IMG/VR virus record: IMGVR_UViG_3300024359_000029
Coordinates: 1-28,434 of that record
Strand: one strand, 5' to 3'
Length of the DNA stretch: 28,434 nt
DNA from: a virus
The translations under genes were made by a program, and so were the position numbers. A model generated the notes under the pieces. The model saw only the letters and a program-made list of their open reading frames with translations. It had not been told where the DNA came from and did not search any database. Of the stretch, positions 1 through 5,386 are shown piece after piece. Every line of letters begins with the position of its first letter. Position 1 is the stretch's first letter.

Positions 1-287
1 AACAGCTCATTTTCCACCATTCTAAGCAACTATCTAAGCAAAGTAATACACTAATATAGATTAATTATTTAAATAGCTTAAACAGTCTTATAATGCTTAA
101 TAGATATTCTTTATAGTTGGTATTGACGTGATATGAATTGTTTATGATGTTAGTTAGCCAATGTAATGATTTCAACGTAAAACGAATAAGTGAGAGTGAT
201 AGTTAGCCGATTTAATAAATTCAAAAGTAGTCCTTATAGGCTTGATTTTAGATTTTGTAACTTACTGATTTATAGCGTTTCTAAAAT
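1..287. other. Non-coding left end
   Basis: I find no convincing reading frame on either strand here. The stretch lies beyond the terminator of the leftward operon. It holds a 9-bp direct repeat (TCTAAGCAA at 21-29 and 33-41) and a longer imperfect repeat pair described separately. No house-keeping promoter of the TTG-N19-TAnnTTTG kind was recognised. What lies to its left is outside the window. Confidence 0.5.
151..224. repeat. Pair of 25-bp imperfect direct repeats
   Basis: The segments at 151-175 and 200-224 both begin TAGTTAGCC and both end TTCAA, and agree at about 21 of 25 positions. They are 49 bp apart start to start and lie in non-coding DNA. Repeats like these can be protein-binding sites (replication initiator or regulator), but nothing in the sequence decides this. 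Confidence 0.5.
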
Positions 288-326
288 AAAAGTTGTCGGA
301 AAATATTCGTAATCACCGACACTTTT
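288..326 (-). terminator. Hairpin terminator of the leftward operon
   Basis: Arms at 288-299 and 316-326 pair over AAAAGT/GTCGG with one bulged T and a 16-nt loop. Read leftward, the stem is followed by TTTTATTTT, the form of an intrinsic terminator. The right arm reaches the stop codon of the 326-940 gene, so it ends the leftward transcript directly after the last gene. Read rightward it is followed by a short T-run as well, so it may work in both directions. Confidence 0.75.
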
Positions 327-940
327 TAATAATTAGTACAAATATACTTTACCTGTACCTTACTTAACTTAAACCATTCACCTCTTACTCTATACTGGTT
401 ATATTCTTTATGTAATTTTCTTTCTATATTTTTATCCCATAATTTAACTATCTTAATTAGAGGTTCTTCTGATTGTAATGTCTTTTCTCTATTTAATGGA
501 TTCTTACTTCTACCTATCTTGTATAAGTTGTTCCTACCATTCTTTATTAGATACGTTTTTTGTTCTTCACCTTCTTTTAGGTAGGTTTTCTTATTATCAT
601 CTATCTTCTTTTTAAGAGTATCTAATTTACCCTCCAGTACTCTTTCACTGTGCTTTAGTCTTTCTATCACATCTTCCTTTTCTTGAAACATATAAGCTAA
701 TAATTCTACCTGTGTAGCTGATAGATTATTGTTTAACTGAATACTATAAGACATATCATTAAAAGTCTGTATATTCTTAGGAGCAGATGTAAAATAGAAT
801 AACCGTTTATTAGCTAAATTGACTTCTTCTTGTGCTTTATGTAGTGCAACTCGTAGGTTATCATTAGCGGTGCGTAAAAAATAGTTTTCACTTTTTAACT
901 CCTGCTCAGTACTTAACTTATATTCTGTAGTGTTTTTCAT
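326..940 (-). CDS. T5orf172 / GIY-YIG-like nuclease-domain protein with coiled-coil N-terminus
   Basis: This 204-residue protein is the last gene of the leftward operon. Its C-terminal part (about 129-193) matches the T5orf172 (MUG113-like) branch of the GIY-YIG fold. Tyr130 stands in the GIY position, LYKIG (139-143) in the YIG position, Arg151 in the catalytic arginine position, and ERKLHKEY (173-180) followed by GEWFKL is the usual ending of this domain. The first 125 residues are charged and look coiled-coil, with no other domain that I recognise. Such proteins are common in phages as nuclease-like or DNA-binding accessory genes, and their roles are mostly unknown. The start overlaps the end of the upstream HTH gene by 4 bp, which suggests translational coupling. 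It could be a free-standing mobile nuclease or a regulator; the domain call is firm, the function is not. Confidence 0.75.
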   Translation of the reverse strand: MKNTTEYKLSTEQELKSENYFLRTANDNLRVALHKAQEEVNLANKRLFYFTSAPKNIQTFNDMSYSIQLNNNLSATQVELLAYMFQEKEDVIERLKHSERVLEGKLDTLKKKIDDNKKTYLKEGEEQKTYLIKNGRNNLYKIGRSKNPLNREKTLQSEEPLIKIVKLWDKNIERKLHKEYNQYRVRGEWFKLSKVQVKYICTNY

Positions 941-1344
941 TTTAAATGTCTTTCTACTGTTCTAATTGATACTTCTAATATATCAGCTATCTCTTTATTG
1001 GTTATAGATGGCTTTAAAATTTTAATCTCATTTACTTTCTGTTTAGTTTTCTTACAATACTCATTAGAGATTTCTTTTATCTTAACATCTACTTCAAGTT
1101 CTTTAATCATTTCATTAAAGTAAGATTCACTTCTTTGTTTATATTCTTTATCCCATCTAGCAACGGTAAAGTATATCCAGCTCATAGGTTTATTGTAGTT
1201 ATTAAAACTAACAATACATTGTCTTTGCCACTCACCATCTATTTTAGACAACCACACAAACTCATAACCATCAAAAATGACTTTGTGGTTGGTTAGTTCT
1301 TTTAATTGTCTTAAATGCTCTGTACTCCAACTTGTTTTATTCAT
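937..1344 (-). CDS. HTH protein, possible transcriptional regulator
   Basis: The protein has 135 residues and no family I can name. The C-terminal 25 residues (about 111-135) read as a helix-turn-helix: 'SITNKEIADILEVSIRTVER' is close to the second-helix pattern of LuxR-type or homeodomain-like HTHs. The N-terminal part is rich in Trp and Tyr (for example residues 39-66) and may bind a partner or ligand. It overlaps the next gene (T5orf172 protein) by 4 bp. The 163-bp gap upstream contains a 17-bp inverted repeat and two mutually exclusive hairpins, so this gene may be separately controlled, perhaps by its own product; that is inference. It could also be part of a mobile nuclease pair with the T5orf172 gene. 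Confidence 0.55.
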   Translation of the reverse strand: MNKTSWSTEHLRQLKELTNHKVIFDGYEFVWLSKIDGEWQRQCIVSFNNYNKPMSWIYFTVARWDKEYKQRSESYFNEMIKELEVDVKIKEISNEYCKKTKQKVNEIKILKPSITNKEIADILEVSIRTVERHLK

Positions 1345-1377
1345 ATTCTTATGTTATTTAATTTTGGTTGATAAAAA

Positions 1378-1394
1378 TTATCGTTTATCGATAA
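1378..1394. promoter_or_regulatory. Inverted repeat, possible operator
   Basis: TTATCG-TTTAT-CGATAA is a perfect inverted repeat with 6-bp arms and a 5-bp centre. It lies 34 bp before the start of the leftward HTH gene (start at 1344). The size and position fit a dimeric regulator site; the binding protein is unknown. Confidence 0.4.
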
Positions 1395-1408
1395 CTATAG
1401 AAAAATAA

Positions 1409-1445
1409 TATAGTAGGCTATGTTACTATAAGTTTTCTTTATAGT
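1409..1445 (-). promoter_or_regulatory. Two mutually exclusive hairpins in the leader of the HTH gene
   Basis: TATAGTA (1409-1415) pairs perfectly with TACTATA (1424-1430). ACTATAA (1425-1431) pairs perfectly with TTATAGT (1439-1445). The two stems share bases 1425-1430, so only one can form at a time. This is the geometry of an RNA switch or attenuator, although the stems are short and A+T-rich. No T-run follows either stem in the leftward direction. Confidence 0.35.
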
Positions 1446-1454
1446 TAAACATTA

Positions 1455-1496
1455 CCAAACCTCTACATAGTGGATGCTACGATACGTGAGGCTTGG
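1455..1496 (-). other. G+C-richer stem-loop in the gap after the lipoprotein gene
   Basis: In leftward RNA, CCAAGCCTC (from 1496-1488) pairs with GAGGTTTGG (1463-1455) over 9 bp, one being G-U. The loop is 24 nt and contains a further short GTAG/CTAT stem. It begins 12 bp after the lipoprotein stop. No U-run follows, so it is not a standard terminator. It may be a processing site, a 3' stabiliser or part of a leader for the next gene. Confidence 0.4.
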
Positions 1497-1507
1497 CTTT
1501 GTTATTT

Positions 1508-1777
1508 CTATCTATATCCTAAAAAACTACATTTGATTTCACCAACTTTAGGACCTTGTCCTAATGGTCTATAATTTGAAGTCTTATATACTAATTCTCC
1601 ACTACATTGATTCTTAAATGTAACTTTAAAGTTGTAAGTACAACCACTTAAAGCACAACTTCTTCTATAATTCTCTACTCTAATTATCTCATAACATTGT
1701 TCTCTACATATATCTGAATCTGATTCACTACAAGAAGAAAATATAATTAGTATTATTAATATTTTAATTGCTTTCAT
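1508..1777 (-). CDS. Small cysteine-rich lipoprotein
   Basis: The 89-residue product starts with a lipoprotein signal peptide: a short positive start (Lys2, Lys5), a hydrophobic core of Ile/Leu, and a lipobox-like FSSC with Cys16 as the lipidated residue. Directly after Cys16 comes SESDSD. Acid-rich residues in this place act as a surface-export signal in Bacteroidota lipoproteins, so the protein may face outward. The mature part has six more cysteines (24, 28, 41, 46, 58, 83), an even number that suggests three disulfides outside the cytoplasm. Phage lipoproteins made early in infection often block entry of a second phage (the Llp protein of T5 is the model); that role is inferred here only from type and operon position. 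It follows the methyltransferase-like gene by 7 bp. Confidence 0.75.
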   Translation of the reverse strand: MKAIKILIILIIFSSCSESDSDICREQCYEIIRVENYRRSCALSGCTYNFKVTFKNQCSGELVYKTSNYRPLGQGPKVGEIKCSFLGYR

Positions 1778-1784
1778 AATTTGT

Positions 1785-2408
1785 TTATTTATTTGTTATT
1801 GACCATTGGTTAGCCATAGCTTTTGCTATCCCTTCAAAAGTCTTACTACTTTCTTTTGCGTTTTTACTAATACCTCTACTAAAACTTTGCCCTCTTTTTT
1901 TACCACCTGTATTACTTGGTAAATAAGGCTTGTAATCTTTTATTATTTCAGTAGGTTTTAAAGGCTCTAAATTCTTTAACCATAACAAGGTTCTTTTACT
2001 GTAAGGGTGTCCATATTCATAAGGCTGTACAGCTTGCGTGTGTATTGGTAGCCCTACAACTTTTAGTGGCGTAGGATTTTCAACCGCAATATATTTTATA
2101 GGAGCGTTAATCATCTTCATAAAAAAATCTTTTGCATCCATAGCCTTTGCTAATCTTTTTTCACATAAGTTACCTGCTGTTGGATACATCCATCTTGCAC
2201 CTGCTCTACTAAGATAGGTACAGGGTGGGTGTGCTATCATCATATCATACTTACCACTATACGCTTCTTTAATTGCATCACCTATAATATGCCATTCAGG
2301 TTTACCACCACTACAAGGTAATAAATCACAACTAAATGCTTCGTGTCCTAACTTTCTAAATTCTTTTGTTATTGCTTGGCTTTCTTCACAAGCTACTAAT
2401 ATTTTCAT
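1785..2408 (-). CDS. C5-cytosine methyltransferase-like protein (short phage type)
   Basis: The protein has 207 residues and carries the core signs of the cytosine-C5 methyltransferase superfamily: a Rossmann-type start (MKILVACEESQAI, 1-13) for S-adenosylmethionine, PPC at 61-63 (motif IV, catalytic cysteine Cys63) and ENP at 110-112 (motif VI, usually ENV). The C-terminal FEGIAKAMANQW resembles the final motif that folds back onto the cofactor site. It is shorter than true C5 methyltransferases (over 300 residues) and has no room for a normal target-recognition domain. Similar short proteins are widespread in phages. It may methylate phage DNA against restriction or modify a nucleotide; the substrate is unknown. 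It is 3 bp downstream of the 106-residue gene, within one operon. Confidence 0.75.
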   Translation of the reverse strand: MKILVACEESQAITKEFRKLGHEAFSCDLLPCSGGKPEWHIIGDAIKEAYSGKYDMMIAHPPCTYLSRAGARWMYPTAGNLCEKRLAKAMDAKDFFMKMINAPIKYIAVENPTPLKVVGLPIHTQAVQPYEYGHPYSKRTLLWLKNLEPLKPTEIIKDYKPYLPSNTGGKKRGQSFSRGISKNAKESSKTFEGIAKAMANQWSITNK

Positions 2409-2411
2409 AAT

Positions 2412-2732
2412 TTATTTATTTGTTAAGTAATAATGTTCTTTTATTTGTTCTACTAAATCTGTTACCATATCTACCCAAGATTCATCCTCTGTAAGTTCAT
2501 CTTCTTCCATTTCTTCATTAACCAACATACCCAACTCTAAATCTCTAAAGTTATCTATAATGTCTGCGTATAGAAGGTCTATAGGAGAGTTTACTATATC
2601 AGTAGCGTTATTGGCAAGTTGTTGAATGTCTAATCTCTCTGCTGATAATAGTCTTTGTGCTATTACTTCTGACGAGATACATACTAATATAAATCTCGTA
2701 AATGCTTTGTCTAATTCTTCTTGTTTGTTCAT
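2412..2732 (-). CDS. Hypothetical acidic protein
   Basis: This 106-residue protein is not recognised. It is mainly helical in appearance, with a strongly acidic stretch at about 71-87 (EEMEEDELTEDESW). No signal peptide, membrane segment or cysteine motif was seen. It lies in the leftward operon between the DnaA-domain-like gene and the methyltransferase-like gene, 30 bp after the former, behind an A-rich leader of the Bacteroidota kind. Small acidic phage proteins in early operons are sometimes inhibitors or DNA mimics, but nothing specific supports that here. Confidence 0.6.
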   Translation of the reverse strand: MNKQEELDKAFTRFILVCISSEVIAQRLLSAERLDIQQLANNATDIVNSPIDLLYADIIDNFRDLELGMLVNEEMEEDELTEDESWVDMVTDLVEQIKEHYYLTNK

Positions 2733-2762
2733 CTTATTGTTTATTTAATTAATTATTATTTA

Positions 2763-3269
2763 TTACCAAGTATCCTCTAACGGACTACTTCCTTCTATTA
2801 TTTCACATCTATCTTTAGATTTCCATTCCCAAGACTTAACCCTTAGACTAACTAATTCGTATATCTCCTCTCTATTCTCTTTAGCTATACTATCTATTAA
2901 CTTATCTAACTTATCTTTCTCTCTATCATCTTTCTTATTAAGTATGTGTACTGGCTCATACTTTTCTTTAAAGTCTGAAAAGAACTTGTCGTAATAGTAT
3001 CTCCAAGTAGGGTTCATTTTATAGTTAGTTTCTAAACCACTAAGAGCGACATAAACAGTAGACCTATCTACCTTGTAACCTAACCTAAACATTATATCCT
3101 CTGTTTCGTAATCGTTAAGACCTTTGTGGTGTAATATTTTGTAAAAAATTGCTCTAAGGAAAGGCATAGGGTACTTTCTGGTCTTTTGAAAAGGGTCTGC
3201 CTTTAATATATTCTTAAAATGATTGTATTCATACTTAATCTCTGCAAACATCTCTTTACTTAGCTTCAT
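2763..3269 (-). CDS. DnaA domain IV-like DNA-binding protein
   Basis: The protein has 168 residues. Residues 28-82 resemble the C-terminal DNA-binding domain of the replication initiator DnaA: a basic helix with 'TRKYPMPFLRAIFYKI', then 'DIMFRLGYKVDRSTVYVAL', where DRSTV lines up with the DnaA signature DHSTV that reads the DnaA box. There is no AAA+ ATPase part, so it would be a stand-alone domain IV. Residues 100-140 are highly charged and probably form a coiled coil. It may bind a phage origin or act as a regulator. The start overlaps the end of the upstream gene by 14 bp, so the two are probably co-translated. The domain call is from motif reading alone. Confidence 0.55.
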   Translation of the reverse strand: MKLSKEMFAEIKYEYNHFKNILKADPFQKTRKYPMPFLRAIFYKILHHKGLNDYETEDIMFRLGYKVDRSTVYVALSGLETNYKMNPTWRYYYDKFFSDFKEKYEPVHILNKKDDREKDKLDKLIDSIAKENREEIYELVSLRVKSWEWKSKDRCEIIEGSSPLEDTW

Positions 3270-3516
3270 AATACCAATTTAATTTATTATTATTAACTTC
3301 TTTATTTAATCTATCTTCTAAAATATCCATTATACTACTAATAAGTTCCGTAGTTAACTTCATCTTCTTCTTACATTGTAAACCTAATGTACCATTCTTG
3401 TTTAAAGACAACTCTATGTCATCTGCATTTATGGTTATCTCATACGCTACACCATTAATATACTCAAAGGTAGGTATAGTAGTAGCTATTGTTTCATATA
3501 GTCTTAAATCTTTCAT
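3256..3516 (-). CDS. Hypothetical protein, first gene of the leftward operon
   Basis: The protein has 86 residues when started at the ATG at 3516-3514 (MKDLRLYE). The open frame runs on to 3585, but that upper part would overlap the promoter at 3544-3573 and reads unlike a protein start, so the internal Met is preferred. It contains 'INADDIELSLNKNGTLGLQC', which looks like a beta-hairpin, followed by a helical half. I do not recognise a family. Its leader is A-rich (AAAACAAGTAAA) with no Shine-Dalgarno, normal for this phylum. It overlaps the DnaA-domain-like gene by 14 bp. Confidence 0.6.
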   Translation of the reverse strand: MKDLRLYETIATTIPTFEYINGVAYEITINADDIELSLNKNGTLGLQCKKKMKLTTELISSIMDILEDRLNKEVNNNKLNWYYEAK

Positions 3517-3543
3517 TTTACTTGTTTTTAAATTAATACATAG

Positions 3544-3573
3544 CAAAGATACAATATAAAATGACTTACACAA
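3544..3573 (-). promoter_or_regulatory. Bacteroidota house-keeping promoter for the leftward operon
   Basis: On the minus strand, TTG (3573-3571), exactly 19 bp, then TATCTTTG (3551-3544) match the known Bacteroidota consensus (-33 TTG / -7 TAnnTTTG). Transcription should start a few bases on, about 25 bp before the ATG at 3516. It should therefore be read by host polymerase at once after infection. Confidence 0.8.
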
Positions 3574-3576
3574 TCT

Positions 3577-3596
3577 TTTTAACATATTTTAACATA
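3577..3596. repeat. Perfect 10-bp tandem repeat in the divergent control region
   Basis: TTTTAACATA occurs twice back to back (3577-3586 and 3587-3596), that is, one helical turn apart. It lies just upstream of the -33 element of the leftward promoter and 22 bp before the candidate late element at 3618. A regulator bound here could control both directions. The TTAACA core also recurs in the repeats before the other early promoter (25422-25453). Confidence 0.5.
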
Positions 3597-3617
3597 TAAC
3601 TATAAATTTTACTTTTT

Positions 3618-3628
3618 ACGTTATAATA
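3618..3628 (+). promoter_or_regulatory. Candidate phage-sigma promoter element before the chaperone gene
   Basis: ACGTTATAATA stands 4 bp before the ATG at 3633. It belongs to a set of related elements found in the gaps before structural genes (11745, 13577, 16066). There is no TAnnTTTG promoter for the rightward structural genes here. If it is a -10 element the transcript would be nearly leaderless. Confidence 0.4.
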
Positions 3629-3632
3629 GTAT

Positions 3633-4325
3633 ATGGAAGAATTTATTATTAAAATACCTGCAACAAAGAGGGATATAAAACTAAAGGACTGGCAGAAGTT
3701 TCAAGACGTTTTAGAAAAAAATAAAGATGTAAAAGATAGTGATGAGTTTATTAACCTAAAAGCACTACAGTTCTTTTGTGGTTTAAATTTAAAGATTATC
3801 AATAATATACCTTTAAGTCAATTTCAAGAAGTATTAGACCACTTAGGAGAGATATTAAGTGAGAGAGATGATAGAGTTAATACTTTTAAATTAAGAGGAA
3901 CTGATGGCGTAGAGGTAGAATTTGGTTTAGTACCTAACTTAGATGAAATGAGTTATGGTGAGTATAAGGATTTAGAGAATTATATCTTCGACTATAAGAC
4001 TGCTCACAGAGCAATGGCTGTATTGTATAGACCTGTTCAGTATAGGAAAGGAGATACATATCACATACAAAGGTATAAAGGTTCAGACCACTTATCAGAC
4101 ATAATGAAGGATGCACCTTTAGATGTTTACTTAGGTGTAAGGGTTTTTTTTTACAATTTAGCGAAAAAATTGCCTCTTTATACGATGGACTGTACACTTC
4201 AACAGTTACAGGAGAACGTGGAGAATCTATCAGACAATCCTTCGGAAAGAAGTGGGGTGGCTACCAAGCAATCTATACACTTGCACAGGGAGATGTTACG
4301 AAATTTGATGAAGTTACAACCTTAA
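3633..4325 (+). CDS. Tail assembly chaperone, zero-frame product
   Basis: The unshifted frame gives 230 residues. It is the first gene of the rightward structural block and is followed by tail completion genes, which suits the chaperone that coats the tape-measure protein during tail building (gpG of lambda as the functional model). Up to about residue 178 (VRVFFYNLAKKL) the sequence looks like a natural helical protein. After that the zero frame becomes odd (YTMDCTLQQLQENVENL...) and its third codon positions lose the A/T bias of neighbours. The -1 frame stays open from there to 4414, is A/T-biased and ends in an ATGA overlap with the next gene. So the major long product is probably made by a -1 shift at the T9 run (4144-4152) or the A6 run (4164-4169), while the zero frame gives the short form. 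A base-count error in T9 would look the same. Confidence 0.6.
   Translation: MEEFIIKIPATKRDIKLKDWQKFQDVLEKNKDVKDSDEFINLKALQFFCGLNLKIINNIPLSQFQEVLDHLGEILSERDDRVNTFKLRGTDGVEVEFGLVPNLDEMSYGEYKDLENYIFDYKTAHRAMAVLYRPVQYRKGDTYHIQRYKGSDHLSDIMKDAPLDVYLGVRVFFYNLAKKLPLYTMDCTLQQLQENVENLSDNPSERSGVATKQSIHLHREMLRNLMKLQP
4144..4169 (+). other. Probable -1 ribosomal frameshift site
   Basis: Two homopolymers lie close together: nine T (4144-4152) and six A (4164-4169). In the zero frame the codons are GTT TTT TTT TAC, so T-TTT-TTT allows both tRNAs to slip back one base. Downstream, the -1 frame carries the protein-like sequence. No strong downstream hairpin was seen by eye. Confidence 0.5.
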
Positions 4326-4414
4326 ACTTACACAAAGCCTTAATGTACTTAGAATACATTAAAGAACTAAACGAAACAGAGAATAAGATTATGAAACAAA
4401 ATATGAAACGATGA
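4151..4414 (+). CDS. -1 frame extension of the tail assembly chaperone
   Basis: This is the part read after a -1 shift; it has no start of its own. The frame runs without a stop to TGA at 4412-4414, which overlaps the ATG at 4411 as ATGA, the same tight coupling seen elsewhere in this genome. It reads as a convincing protein end: a loop, then 'SFGKKWGGYQAIYTLAQGD', then helices with NLHKALMYLEYIKEL. Such a tryptophan/glycine patch followed by helices is the part I would expect in the longer, GT-like form. Expression as a fusion in a minor fraction of translation would match lambda gpGT. The shift site cannot be fixed by reading: the T-TTT-TTT heptamer at 4145-4151 has the standard X-XXY-YYZ form, while the A6 run at 4164-4169 is less regular. 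Confidence 0.6.
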   Translation, partial: LQFSEKIASLYDGLYTSTVTGERGESIRQSFGKKWGGYQAIYTLAQGDVTKFDEVTTLNLHKALMYLEYIKELNETENKIMKQNMKR

Positions 4415-4869
4415 GAGAATTTTATACAGCAGTAGATGCAGTTAAAGATGCTTTAAGAGCAAATAATAGCATAAATACTGTTACTTTTGGGGATTTATCA
4501 GATATAGACTTAGATAAGACTACTATATTTCCATTATCTCACATTTTCGTAGAAAGAGTAAGAAATGAGGATAATATGCTAATATTTGACTTCTCTGTTC
4601 TGGTTGCTGATATAGTAGATTTTAGCAATGAAGAAACAGAATTTGATGATTTCTTTGGTAATGATAACCTACACGATGTATTAAACACTCAATTAACAGT
4701 CATTAATAGCCTTATAACAAGCCTTAGAAGAGGTGATTTATACAGAACACAATATCAACTAGACAACGAACCTATTGCAGAGCCATTTAAAGAGCGTTTT
4801 AAGAACCTTTTAGCAGGTTGGGAAGCAACTATATCAATTAGAGTTAAAAACAACGTTACAATCTGTTAA
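4411..4869 (+). CDS. Probable tail completion / tail terminator protein
   Basis: The protein has 152 residues. Its layout (an N-terminal helix 'MREFYTAVDAVKDALRANN', then beta strands with 'SHIFVERVRNEDNMLIFDFS' and a closing 'WEATISIRVKNN') fits small alpha/beta tail terminator proteins that cap the tail tube (lambda gpU type). That is supported by place: it lies between the chaperone and an HK97-gp10-like gene. The start is fixed by the ATGA overlap with the frameshifted chaperone end. I see no diagnostic motif, so the call leans on fold impression and synteny. Confidence 0.5.
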   Translation: MREFYTAVDAVKDALRANNSINTVTFGDLSDIDLDKTTIFPLSHIFVERVRNEDNMLIFDFSVLVADIVDFSNEETEFDDFFGNDNLHDVLNTQLTVINSLITSLRRGDLYRTQYQLDNEPIAEPFKERFKNLLAGWEATISIRVKNNVTIC

Positions 4870-4870
4870 A

Positions 4871-5386
4871 ATGGGTAAATTAAAGGAAGTTTTATCAGAT
4901 TTAGCTAAAGACTATAAAGAGGCTATACAAAGACTAATAATACAGGAAGAATTAGTTGATAAAGGTGATTTAAAGAACTCTATTAGGTTTGAGGTAACTG
5001 ATAATGGTTTCTCTATAACATCTGATGAGAAGTATGCTCATTTATTGGGTTCTAATGGTTATTTAAAGAGATGGAGTAGACCACCTGCACAGAAATTAGC
5101 AGAGTGGGCGAAAAGAAAGGGTATGCGACCTCTGCTTAGAGATAGTAAAGGTAGGTTTAAGAAAATGACAGATAGAAGTTTTCTTAGTTTAGGTTATGCT
5201 TTAGCTAAAAGCATTGATAAGAAAGGTACTGTTAAAAGGTATGGTTATAGAGGTTCAAGAATTATACAAAGAGTTAATCAACAAATGGAAGGTAAACTTG
5301 CAGGAGAGATTACAGAAGCGTATAGGTTAGAACTTATAGAAGGAATGAAACAAACATTTGAGTTTGATAATATAAAAATACAATAA
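4871..5386 (+). CDS. HK97 gp10-like / virion morphogenesis protein
   Basis: The protein has 171 basic residues. After a helical start come 'GDLKNSIRFEVTDNGFSITS', 'EKYAHLLGSNG' and 'RPPAQKLAEWAKRKGMRPL'. The order (loop with NSI, strands, then tyrosine-histidine near a glycine-rich turn and a PP...W helix) is typical of the gp10 / tail-completion family that joins head and tail. The C-terminus is amphipathic. It starts one base after the previous stop and shares bases with the next ATG (AATAATGAG), so the three genes form one translation unit. A related role as minor tail protein is possible. Confidence 0.6.
   Translation: MGKLKEVLSDLAKDYKEAIQRLIIQEELVDKGDLKNSIRFEVTDNGFSITSDEKYAHLLGSNGYLKRWSRPPAQKLAEWAKRKGMRPLLRDSKGRFKKMTDRSFLSLGYALAKSIDKKGTVKRYGYRGSRIIQRVNQQMEGKLAGEITEAYRLELIEGMKQTFEFDNIKIQ

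Noticed and set aside
339-346. Minus-strand TATATTTG as a promoter
   Set aside because: It lies inside the end of the last leftward gene, has no TTG at -33 and would read straight into a terminator.
1455-1496. Terminator of the lipoprotein gene, or a tRNA
   Set aside because: The stem is good but no U-run follows, and there is no T-arm (GGTTCGA-like) or cloverleaf length for a tRNA.
3934-4197. Minus-strand 87-residue frame opposite the chaperone gene
   Set aside because: Fully antisense to a supported gene, with no start context or domain.
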